Source of the DNA: Polyangiaceae bacterium
GTDB taxonomy: Bacteria > Myxococcota_A > Polyangia > Polyangiales > Polyangiaceae
Length of the DNA: 64,000 nucleotides
Assembly: GCA_019637265.1 (NCBI GenBank)
Contig: JAHBVY010000002.1
Span: 620,001 to 684,000, forward strand
Direction of reading: 5' to 3'
Part shown: in pieces, positions 33,406 through 41,087 of the stretch
Position numbering within the stretch: position 1 is the stretch's first letter
How the letters are laid out: every line of letters begins with the position of its first letter
The notes under the pieces: model-generated
What the model saw: the letters and a program-made list of their open reading frames with translations, nothing else
Told to the model about the DNA's origin: nothing
Database searches by the model: none
Position numbers and translations under genes: made by a program

Positions 33406-33786
33406 ATGCACTCACGCCGCTCCATAGCCAGCTTCGCTGCCCTGTGCCTGGCTGCCTTGCTCGCCTGCCAAACGGATCCAGGTGGCCCTGAGCTCGCTCG
33501 CTTCTCGGTGACGGTGCACGACAGCCAATCTCAGATCAAACAGGAGTGCCTCTACCTGCCGGTGCTGTTGGGGAGCCGTATCGAGCACGAGATCCGCGCT
33601 GGCGCTGGGTTCGTCATCCAGGTGAAGGCAACGCGCGACAGGGTCGAGCTGACCACCCGCGGCGCCTCGCCCAACGTCGACAAGCGGCTGGCCTACGAGA
33701 CACTGCGCGTAGGCTATGCAGAAGAGTTCGACCTCGACGTCCAGGGCGCGCCGTACCGACTGAACGTGTCGTCGAGCTGCCCCTGA
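33406..33786 (+). CDS. Small lipoprotein, copy B1
   Basis: 126 residues, starting 5 bp after A1. The signal is RRSIASFAALCLAALLAC with lipidation Cys. A single beta-rich domain follows: RFSVTVHDSQSQIKQECLYLPVLLGS, VIQVKATRDRVELTTRG, YAEEFDLDVQGAPYRLNVSSSC. The paralogue B2 has the same order, and two Cys (in ECxYLPVLLGS and at the C-terminus) are conserved between them, suggesting a disulfide. No named family recognised. Confidence 0.7.
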   Translation: MHSRRSIASFAALCLAALLACQTDPGGPELARFSVTVHDSQSQIKQECLYLPVLLGSRIEHEIRAGAGFVIQVKATRDRVELTTRGASPNVDKRLAYETLRVGYAEEFDLDVQGAPYRLNVSSSCP

Positions 33787-33979
33787 GCCAAACAAGGTAC
33801 GTCATCCTCACTGACGTCTGGCTCTCAGCGGATGTGGGCGCGCTTCACCCGCTCGCGACCACGATCCCCCGGCGCGCTCCGCAAGCTGAGCCAAGGTAGG
33901 GGTGATGTGCCTGGTCGCTCCAAGGCACCACATGAGATTCGTCCTCGATTGTCGTCAGGATTCAGGTAGGGTGGGACGC

Positions 33980-34843
33980 ATGAGGAGAGCGGGCTCTTGG
34001 GGCGTCCTCGCGCTGCTGTTCCTGGGCGCGGCAACGGCTCACGCGGAGGAGGCCGACGAGGCTCTTCTTGCCCCGGAGGAGGAGCCGGTCGTGCCACCGA
34101 CGGAGGACACGTCCATCGCAGAGCCGCCGAAGGAGCCTGAGCCCACCGCGCCCACGGGAGGGACGCCAATCGATCTTCAGGCTGACGAAGCGCCGGCTAC
34201 GGCTCGCGCGCCGGGCAAGAAAGCCCCCAAGCGGCCACCCAAGGCGCGTGAAGGTTTCCAGATGGATATTCGCACGGGCGCGCGCTTCCCAGCGGGGTCG
34301 GCCTCGGGCGCGCCAGGCGACTCGCTGGGCGCGCGCTACGCCTGGCAGGTGCCGCTCACCGTGGGCCTGGGCTTCAAGCTGAGCCCGCACCTCTACCTGG
34401 GCGGCTACATCGGTGGCGCTAGGGGCTCGCTGGGGAGCGATCAGCGCACCAGGCGGGCGTGCCGCCACGGCGGTGGCTGCCGAGCGACCGCTGCGGAGTT
34501 GGGCGCGCAGCTCAGCTACTCCTTCTCGCCAGCGGCGCGCTGGAACCCATGGATCAGCTACGGCCTGGGCTGGGAGCAAGTCATTCAGTCGCTGAGCACC
34601 GACGCATCGGACTTCCGAGGGTACGTCGAGGAGACCACCACTCAGGGCTTCACGTTGGCGAAGCTTGGCGTGGGGATCGATCACCGCGCCAGGGTGGGCA
34701 TCGGGCCCTTCGCGGAGGCCGCGGTAGGACAGTACTACGCCAACAAAACCCTACTGGGCGACGGCACGCTGACGAAGGAGATCGACAAGACCGCGCTCCA
34801 TGTCTGGATCACCCTTGGCGCTCGCCTCGTCATCGCGCCCTGA
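33980..34843 (+). CDS. Outer-membrane beta-barrel-like protein, copy A2
   Basis: 287 residues from ATG. Paralogue of A1: the signal ends at AHAEE, then an acidic/Pro-rich spacer longer than in A1, then the same barrel blocks (FQMDIRTGARFPAG, WQVPLTVGLGFKLSPHLYLGGYIG, LGAQLSYSFSPAARWNPWISYGLGWE, LAKLGVGIDHR, IGPFAEAAVGQYYAN). The loop with two Cys differs in sequence (RACRHGGGCR). The 193-bp gap before it has no gene. Confidence 0.7.
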   Translation: MRRAGSWGVLALLFLGAATAHAEEADEALLAPEEEPVVPPTEDTSIAEPPKEPEPTAPTGGTPIDLQADEAPATARAPGKKAPKRPPKAREGFQMDIRTGARFPAGSASGAPGDSLGARYAWQVPLTVGLGFKLSPHLYLGGYIGGARGSLGSDQRTRRACRHGGGCRATAAELGAQLSYSFSPAARWNPWISYGLGWEQVIQSLSTDASDFRGYVEETTTQGFTLAKLGVGIDHRARVGIGPFAEAAVGQYYANKTLLGDGTLTKEIDKTALHVWITLGARLVIAP

Positions 34844-34913
34844 GCAACAGCCTCTCCGCGTCGTCGTTCGACGAGACCGCCCTGAGCTTCGAGAGACCCC
34901 ACGTAGGCCAACC

Positions 34914-35300
34914 ATGAACTCACGCCGCTCCGTCTTCAGTCTCGCCGCCATATGCCTCGCTGCGCTGCTCGCTTGCAAGGAGGGCACGGACAACCCTGCG
35001 GTCTCCCGGCTCTCGGTGAAGGTGCACGGAGCCGGAGGCGAGCTCACCCGAGAGTGCGTCTACCTACCCGTGCTGCTGGGCAGCAACCTGGAGCGCACCA
35101 TCCCCTCGAGCGCAGGACTACGGATCCGCATCGAGGCGACACGCGACGAGGCGCACATCACCACCTCGGGTGCCTTCCCCAACGTCAAGCGAACGGTCAC
35201 CCAAGCGACGCTCGAGGCCGGCTACGCCGAAGAGTTCAGCCTCGATGTCCAAGGCGCGCGTTACCAGCTGAACCTAGCGTCCCAATGCGACGACGACTGA
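34914..35300 (+). CDS. Small lipoprotein, copy B2
   Basis: 128 residues from the ATG in MNSRRSVFSLAA; earlier open frame discarded because B1 starts at the equivalent Met. The signal ends at LAALLAC. The domain matches B1 block for block (RLSVKVHG, TRECVYLPVLLGS, RIRIEATRDEAHITTSG, YAEEFSLDVQGARYQLNLASQC). It is 70 bp after A2, compared with 5 bp between A1 and B1. A TCAG/CTGA mini-hairpin lies at 35313-35325. Confidence 0.7.
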   Translation: MNSRRSVFSLAAICLAALLACKEGTDNPAVSRLSVKVHGAGGELTRECVYLPVLLGSNLERTIPSSAGLRIRIEATRDEAHITTSGAFPNVKRTVTQATLEAGYAEEFSLDVQGARYQLNLASQCDDD

Positions 35301-35446
35301 GCCGCGCGCTCGTCAGGCTGACTGATGATATGGAGAGCGGCGTTGCCCCGCTCCGCAGGACACCTCCGTGTCCAGCATGGGCTCGCGGCGAGCGTTCGGT
35401 GCCGTGAGCGCTTGCGCGGCCTGGGCAACTCGGCTCTCATGAAGGC

Positions 35447-35839
35447 ATGGCCAGCAAGGGGCGCCCTTATCGTCTTTTCGAGCTCGAAGGCTTCGAGATC
35501 TTGGTGGGCCGCGGTGACGCGGAGAACGATGAGCTCAGCTTTCGCGTCGCGAGTCAGCGCGATCTGTGGCTGCACGTCGGCGGTGGGACACCGGGGAGCC
35601 ACGTGGTGGTGCGGCGTCCGGAGGGAGTCGAGGTGCCGCGTGAGGTGCTGGTGCGCGCCGCGGAGCTCGCCGCGTGGTTCTCCAAGGCGCGCCATCAGAA
35701 GCGGGTGGAGGTGCACTACTGCCTGGCGGGGCAGCTCCGGAAGCCACGCGGTGCGCCGCGAGGGCTCGTGCAGCTGACGAGCTTTCAGCGCCTGAAGGTC
35801 ACCCCGGCGCTACCCGAGGGCGAGGCGAGTGACGGCTAG
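35447..35839 (+). CDS. Stand-alone NFACT-R (DUF814) domain protein
   Basis: 130 residues. The segment FEILVGRGDAENDELSFRVASQRDLWLHVGGGTPGSHVVVRRPEG, followed by AAWFSKARHQKRVEVHYC and RKPRGAPRGLV, is the NFACT-R domain. In RqcH/FpbA this domain is thought to contact RNA or the ribosome. The large N-terminal NFACT-N and coiled-coil parts are absent, so it is a single-domain version. The catalytic or partner role of such short forms is unclear. It lies downstream of the cassette and convergent with the next gene. Confidence 0.85.
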   Translation: MASKGRPYRLFELEGFEILVGRGDAENDELSFRVASQRDLWLHVGGGTPGSHVVVRRPEGVEVPREVLVRAAELAAWFSKARHQKRVEVHYCLAGQLRKPRGAPRGLVQLTSFQRLKVTPALPEGEASDG

Positions 35840-35898
35840 AGCTGCCGTGCGTCGCGCCCGGTGCTCAGCGCGAGCGACGCTCGGCTCGTGCGCTGCTA

Positions 35899-36037
35899 GC
35901 CAACCCCCTAAAACCCATGAAAGGACGCTTTACTGACTAGTCCAGCGCTTGCTGACTGGGCGAGCGGCGACTAGTTAGCTGCGCGGCCGATGGCTCGCCT
36001 ACTGCGCAGGCTAGTCAGCTGCGCGTCCGATGGCTCC
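35899..36037 (+). repeat. Convergent-gap repeats: C-run element plus 40-bp-period direct repeat
   Basis: The element GCCAACCCCCTAAAACCC is at 35899-35916. A 27-bp unit starting CTAGT(T/C)AGCTGCGCG occurs at 35971-35997 and 36011-36037 with two differences, a period of 40 bp. The surrounding bases repeat ACTAGT/AGTCAGCT motifs. The gap 35840-36049 holds no gene and separates two convergent genes. Confidence 0.7.
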
Positions 36038-36049
36038 TCACAACGGAGG

Positions 36050-37678
36050 CTACTTCACGTTGGGCGGCACGCACACGCCATCCTTGCACTCCTCACCCGA
36101 GTCGCACTCACCGGGGCCGGTGCAAGGGCGCCTGACGATCTCGGCGACCCACTGCGCGATGTGGTTGCCGGTGGTCGGGTCTTGGAACGGCAGGCGGAAC
36201 GCGGGGTAGCCTGGATCGCCCGCTTTGCCCGGCTCGAACGCCGTCATCCACAGCTGAGTGGTGCCGGCCGGGCGGAGGCCGTAGGCGCGCGCGCTGGAGA
36301 AGGTGAAGTACATCACCGGGCGGCCGTCCTTGGTGTGCACGCCGGGCGCCCACTTGGGCCAGGAGCACCAACCGGGGGCCGAGGCGGCGGTGAGGCGGAT
36401 GGGGTTACCGCCATTTCGACTGACGACCCACAGCTCCCCGTCGACCGTGTTGGAGAATGAGTTGGTGTTGCTCGCCGAGCGATTGAACAACACCCACTGA
36501 CTGTCCGGCGAGAACGTAGGGTAGTAGTTGTTCTCCCCCTGCGACTGCACCAGCGTCGTCGCCGCGCCGAAGCCGCCGTTTTGGAAGGGGCGCACCTCGA
36601 GGGAGCCTCCGGCGATGCCAGGCTGCGCGATGATCGGCGGCTGACTGGTGCGCGCGTAGACGAGCAGTGAGCCATCGCTAGACCAGTCAGGCATGGTGCC
36701 ATTGTCCACGACCTGAGGATTGACCACGTTGCCGCTCGTGGCGTCACGCCAGCCGATGGAGACGCCGTTCGAGTACAGGAGCTGGTTGCTGTCGGGAGAG
36801 AAGGTGAAGAAGTTGGCGGAGCCCGCCACGGGGCCGCCGGTGCCCTGCACCGGCTGCCGACTGGCTACGTCGAACACGGTGTAGGGCGCGGGCGCGGGGA
36901 TGTCTTTACCCACCACCATCTTGCGGCCATTGGGCGACATCACGTGGCAACCGACGCACACCCCGGCGCCGGCTTGCTGCGGCGTCATGTAGAGCTCAGC
37001 GTTGGCGAGCGCGAAGCCGAAGTCGTAGCGCTGGATGCGCCCGCCGTCGTCCCAATAGTAAAGACCCCCGACGATGTCCTCTTCGGTGAAGCTCAGCTCG
37101 CGCGGCTCGCTCTGCCCCACGGTGCCGGGTGAGGCGCCGTCCACGCCGCGCACGCTGTAGATCACCGGCTCACGCCCGCGTGCGCCGTCCGCCAGCCGAT
37201 CCCAGAAGTTTGGGTCAGGCTGATACACGCAGCCCGAGCCGACCGGCGTGCAGCCGACGTACACCACGAACGTCAGGTTGGATGACTCGAACGTGAGCTC
37301 GAACAGGGTCTGCCCCGGGCCGGGGATGAAATGCAGCTCCAGGCTGTTCATGTTGGGCGGCGCGACGATGCCGTCCTCGGGGTACACGACCTGAGGGGCG
37401 GCCCCGACGGGCTCTCCGCCAAATTTGTCAGGTGAGCTGGCGTCTGCGCCGGGCCCGATCACCACGACGCGATCCTTGTCGGGGCCGGCGTCGCTGCCGC
37501 CGATGGGGATGAAGCCACCGGCGCCTCCGCTCGCGCCCGCGCCTCCGCTCGCGCCCGCGCCTTCAATGACCTTCGAGTCGCCTGAGTTCGCGGAGCAGGC
37601 CGCCGCTGCGGCGAGGCTCACGACGAGGAGCAGTGAGGCGTGGCTGATGCGTAGCATCCGTACGCTTTGGCCGGTCAT
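36050..37678 (-). CDS. TolB-like beta-propeller lipoprotein with one CXXCH
   Basis: 542 residues. The signal ends at LAAAAAC. A Gly/Ala spacer follows, then a beta-propeller with repeated FSPDS or SSDGS blades (FTFSPDSNQLLYSNG, DWSSDGSLLVYAR, PTFSPDSQWVLFNR). A single CVGCH in GAGVCVGCHVMSPNGRKMVVG suggests one covalent haem. The C-terminus has an EGF-like Cys cluster (CTGPGECDSGEECKDGVC). It is probably a periplasmic or surface redox-linked TolB-type protein. A mono-haem attachment embedded next to the propeller is uncommon; the motif could also be a structural zinc or disulfide site. Confidence 0.75.
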   Translation of the reverse strand: MTGQSVRMLRISHASLLLVVSLAAAAACSANSGDSKVIEGAGASGGAGASGGAGGFIPIGGSDAGPDKDRVVVIGPGADASSPDKFGGEPVGAAPQVVYPEDGIVAPPNMNSLELHFIPGPGQTLFELTFESSNLTFVVYVGCTPVGSGCVYQPDPNFWDRLADGARGREPVIYSVRGVDGASPGTVGQSEPRELSFTEEDIVGGLYYWDDGGRIQRYDFGFALANAELYMTPQQAGAGVCVGCHVMSPNGRKMVVGKDIPAPAPYTVFDVASRQPVQGTGGPVAGSANFFTFSPDSNQLLYSNGVSIGWRDATSGNVVNPQVVDNGTMPDWSSDGSLLVYARTSQPPIIAQPGIAGGSLEVRPFQNGGFGAATTLVQSQGENNYYPTFSPDSQWVLFNRSASNTNSFSNTVDGELWVVSRNGGNPIRLTAASAPGWCSWPKWAPGVHTKDGRPVMYFTFSSARAYGLRPAGTTQLWMTAFEPGKAGDPGYPAFRLPFQDPTTGNHIAQWVAEIVRRPCTGPGECDSGEECKDGVCVPPNVK

Positions 37679-37862
37679 GTGGCCGGGGTCAAGGCTGGTG
37701 CCGAGCAGTGAACGAGGGTCGTGAGCGCCGTCCAGCCAAGGGTCGGGCGGGGCGCGCTGTCCCTCGCTTCATGGATGCTGCGCTGGATCGAGGTGCTCCG
37801 CCAAAGCGCAGCAATTCCGCGCAGTTATCCGCGCTTTGCCGCACTGCGCCGTGGGAGGCCGA

Positions 37863-39512
37863 GTGAGGGTTGATGCTAGAGTCGCGGGCCAGCCTCTCGA
37901 GCGCCTCGTGACCGCCTCCCTCGATCTCCTGTTCAACACGCCCTCGCCGCGCCTCGACCTCGCGCGGGTGCGGCGGGTGGTGTCGTTCGTGTACGCCGCG
38001 GGGGACTCCGGGGGCGCGCTGGCGGAGGCGCTGGAGCAAGTCAGGTTACCTGAGAGTCGCTTCGAGCCCCACTGCTTCGAGCGCGACATCTTCCTCACGG
38101 AGGGCGCGCGGGCGCTGTTCTCGCTCCGTCACGAAGAGCCGAGCGATCCATTGCCGCTCGGCTACGCCTGCGCGGTGCTCTCACGGCCGCCGCTCGCCGC
38201 GGAGGACGCTCAGTTCAGGCGCGAGGTGCTGGGCGAGCTCATCGCCTCGCCCGAGCTCGCGCGCGAGCTGGAAGATTTGTACGCTAGGCTGACTGAGCTG
38301 AAGAAGCGCATCACGAGCTCGGATCCTTCGAACGCGTCGCAGTCGGTGCGGCGGCGCCTGGAGCTGCTCGAGGACGTGCGCGGCGTGGTGGATCAGCTCG
38401 GCGCCTTCGAGGGTTGCCGCTCGGGCCTCGCGCGGCTCGCGGCGTGGTCCGCCGCGCTGCGCGAGACGGAGGCCTACCGGCGCTTGGCGCAGGTGCTCGA
38501 CTACGAAGCGAACCTGTCGGTGATGGACCTTCGGGTGGGGGTCGGGGTGGATGGTCGCGTCCGCGGCTTCGAGGTGGTGCGCCTCACGGAGAACGCGCAG
38601 AACCGCTTCTATGTTTCACCGTTGAAACGGCTGTTCACGCGCCTCGCGCTGTGGGTGCGTGGGTACCGCGTGGGGGAGCACGAGGTGCTCTCGCGCCTGG
38701 TGGATCACGTGTTCGCGAGCTTCGAGGATGAGGTGGCGGAGCTGCTTCAGCTCGCGCTCGACGTGCGGCTCTACCTGGGTCAGCTCGCCTTTCGGGAGCG
38801 CGCCCGCGTCGCGGGGCTCCGCACCCAGGTGGCGACCATCAAGGAGGGCGCGAGCCAGTTCGAGGCGCTCTTCAACCCGCTCTTGTTGGCGAGCGGCCTG
38901 CACCCGATTCCGTGCGGCATCGAGGTAGCGGCAGGGCAGGTGACGATCGTCACCGGGCCGAACTCAGGCGGTAAGACGCGGCTGCTCCAGTCGCTCGCCT
39001 ACGCGCAGCTCCTGGCGGAGGGCGGGTGGTTGGTGCCCGCGGCGCGCGCCGAGGTGACGCTGGCCGGTGGCCTGTTCGCGTCGCTGCTCGAGGAGCCCAA
39101 CGCGGGGCAAACGGAGGGGCGGCTCGGCAGCGAGCTCCTCCGGATCCGTCGGGTGTTCGAGAACGCCTGCCCGGGCGCCCTGATCTTGCTCGACGAGCTG
39201 TGCTCCGGCACCAACCCATCGGAGGGTGAGCAACTGTTTCAGTTGGTGGTGGAGCTACTCCACGAGCTCTCACCGCGCGCGCTGGTGACGACGCACTTCT
39301 TGGATTTGGCGGAGCGCCTCGCCGCGGAGCACCACGGTGAGGAGCTGCGCTTCCTCCAAGTGGAGCTGGATGATCGCACGCTGCCGACCTTCGGCTTCAT
39401 CCCAGGCGTCGCGGTCACCTCGCTCGCGCGCGAGACGGCGGCGCGCCTGGGTGTGACGCGCGACGAGCTGCTGGGCTTGATTCGTCGCCCGCGGAAGCCT
39501 CGCTCAGCCTAA
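37863..39512 (+). CDS. MutS-family ATPase lacking the mismatch-recognition domains
   Basis: 549 residues from a GTG (in-frame TTG at 37836 also possible). The C-terminal half is the MutS ATPase: Walker A VTGPNSGGKTRLLQSL, Walker B ALILLDELCSGTNPSEGEQLF and VTTHFLDLAERL. The N-terminal half is helical (clamp/core-like) and lacks the MutS N-terminal mismatch domain. It is not MutS2 either, as no Smr domain is visible. Its stop overlaps the convergent aminotransferase stop by 4 nt. DNA binding is plausible; the role is not known. Confidence 0.85.
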   Translation: MRVDARVAGQPLERLVTASLDLLFNTPSPRLDLARVRRVVSFVYAAGDSGGALAEALEQVRLPESRFEPHCFERDIFLTEGARALFSLRHEEPSDPLPLGYACAVLSRPPLAAEDAQFRREVLGELIASPELARELEDLYARLTELKKRITSSDPSNASQSVRRRLELLEDVRGVVDQLGAFEGCRSGLARLAAWSAALRETEAYRRLAQVLDYEANLSVMDLRVGVGVDGRVRGFEVVRLTENAQNRFYVSPLKRLFTRLALWVRGYRVGEHEVLSRLVDHVFASFEDEVAELLQLALDVRLYLGQLAFRERARVAGLRTQVATIKEGASQFEALFNPLLLASGLHPIPCGIEVAAGQVTIVTGPNSGGKTRLLQSLAYAQLLAEGGWLVPAARAEVTLAGGLFASLLEEPNAGQTEGRLGSELLRIRRVFENACPGALILLDELCSGTNPSEGEQLFQLVVELLHELSPRALVTTHFLDLAERLAAEHHGEELRFLQVELDDRTLPTFGFIPGVAVTSLARETAARLGVTRDELLGLIRRPRKPRSA

Positions 39513-40687
39513 CTTACCACTCGAGCGACCGCGCGCGCGACGTACTCGAGGCTCCGCGACGTGAGGCCCGCGACGTTGATGCGCCCGGAGCTCACCAGGT
39601 ACACCCCGTGGTCCTCCGTCAGGCGCCGCGCCTCCGCGGCGCTGAGCCCGGTGTACGAGAACATGCCCTTTTGACCCAGGATGAACTCGAAGTCGCGCGC
39701 CGCGCCCGCCGCCTTCAACGCCGCAACGAAGGAGCCCCGGAGCTCCTTCAGGCGCGCTCGCATCCCGGTGACCTCCGCTTCCCAGGTCCTTCGGAGCTCG
39801 GCGTCATCCAGCACGCAGGTCACCAGCGCCGCGCCATGACGCGGCGGGTTCGAGTAGTTGGTGCGGACGGCGATCTTGAGCTGGCTCGCCACGCGCAGCG
39901 CTTCGTCCTCCGACCCGCCGACGAAGGTGAGCGCGCCCACTCGCTCGTTGTACAGGCTGAAGTTCTTCGAGAAGGAGCTCGCGATGAACATCGGCGCCCC
40001 GCGCTTGACGAAGGCGCGGAGGCCCTGGACGTCCTCCGTGAGGCCATCGCCGAAGCCCTGATAGGCCACGTCGAACAGCGTGAAGAAGCCCCGCTCGGCC
40101 TGGAGCGCCGCGAGCGCCTCCCAACCCGCTTGGTCAGGATCACAGCCGGTGGGGTTGTGGCAGCTGCCGTGGAAGAGCACCACGTCGCCGGGCGCCGCTC
40201 CACGGAGCGCCGTCAGGGCGCCCTCGATGTCCACGCCGTGTGAGGTGGCGTCATAGTAGCGGTAGCTGACTGTCTCGAGCCCCGCCGCGCGGAAAATAGC
40301 GCCGTGGTTGGCCCAGGTGGGGTCGCTGAGCCACACGCGACCGGGGCGGTGACGCGCGATGAAGTCCGCGGCGACGCGCAGCGCGCCGGTGCCGCCTGGC
40401 GCTTGCGCGGTCACGGCGCGAGCGCCGGATGCGTCGCCGAGCAAGAGCTCCCGCACCAGCTCCCCATAGCGCGGCGCGCCCAAGATGGGGAGGTAGGAGC
40501 GGTCACTGTCATTTTCCGCAAGGATTTGTTCGGCGCGACGCACCGACTGGAGCGACGGCACCTTCCCCTCATCGTCGAAGAACGCACCCACGCCGAGGTT
40601 CACCTTCTCGGGGCGTGGATCTCGACGGAACGCGTCCGTGAGGCCAAGGATGGGATCGGCGGGGGCTAGCTCGAGCTGTTCAAACAT
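39509..40687 (-). CDS. Aspartate/aromatic aminotransferase (class I)
   Basis: 392 residues from the ATG in MFEQLELAPADPILGLTDAF. PLP-dependent class I aminotransferase of the AspC/TyrB subgroup: VNLGVGAFFDDEGKVP, SDPTWANHGAIF, HGSCHNPTGCDP and the PLP-lysine segment SSFSKNFSLYNERVG. The C-terminal RINVAGL completes the active site. It transfers amino groups between aspartate or aromatic amino acids and 2-oxoglutarate. tRNA-Leu lies just upstream on the same strand. Confidence 0.95.
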   Translation of the reverse strand: MFEQLELAPADPILGLTDAFRRDPRPEKVNLGVGAFFDDEGKVPSLQSVRRAEQILAENDSDRSYLPILGAPRYGELVRELLLGDASGARAVTAQAPGGTGALRVAADFIARHRPGRVWLSDPTWANHGAIFRAAGLETVSYRYYDATSHGVDIEGALTALRGAAPGDVVLFHGSCHNPTGCDPDQAGWEALAALQAERGFFTLFDVAYQGFGDGLTEDVQGLRAFVKRGAPMFIASSFSKNFSLYNERVGALTFVGGSEDEALRVASQLKIAVRTNYSNPPRHGAALVTCVLDDAELRRTWEAEVTGMRARLKELRGSFVAALKAAGAARDFEFILGQKGMFSYTGLSAAEARRLTEDHGVYLVSSGRINVAGLTSRSLEYVARAVARVVS

Positions 40688-40753
40688 GGGGCTCCAGTGC
40701 CGCGGCGACTGGCCGAGGCGCGCTACCTTGTAACGCCGTTCGCCGTCGCGGTG

Positions 40754-40835
40754 TGCACGAGGAGGGACTCGAACCCCCACGCCTTGCGGCACCGGAACCT
40801 AAATCCGGCGCGTCTGCCAATTCCGCCACTCGTGC
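40754..40835 (-). tRNA. tRNA-Leu (UAG anticodon)
   Basis: The minus-strand RNA folds into a class II tRNA. The acceptor arms are GCACGAG and CTCGTGC with discriminator A. The anticodon stem CCGGA/TCCGG closes the loop TTTAGGT with anticodon TAG (complement of 40799-40801), and a long variable arm (TGCCGCAAGGCG) follows. The T-arm GGGGGTTCGAGTCCCTC is present. CCA is not encoded. Its sequence follows E. coli tRNA-Leu(UAG) closely. Confidence 0.95.
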
Positions 40836-40925
40836 TGAGGGGCGCAACCTAGCGCGCCGACAAGCCTAGCTCAAGGCTTCCCGGCGCACCCGCGCGGTGG
40901 CTCGGCGGGCGTCACCCGGTGCACT

Positions 40926-40944
40926 GCCAAACCCCCAAAACCCC
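40926..40944 (+). repeat. Dispersed C-run/A-run element copy
   Basis: GCCAAACCCCCAAAACCCC, preceded by CCGGTGCACT, in the 251-bp gap between the tRNA and the LysM gene. The gap 40837-41087 holds no gene that I can support. Confidence 0.7.
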
Positions 40945-41087
40945 TATCAAGCAGAGCACACGACGCGAGGGCTGGATGCCGTGCAGCATCCCGACGCCAC
41001 GCCAGCACGGCTCGCGCCTGGCAGACGCTCAGTACCCCTGACGGTAGCCGAAGGCAGCGCCTACGAGCGGGCCGCTCAGGTCCGCAG

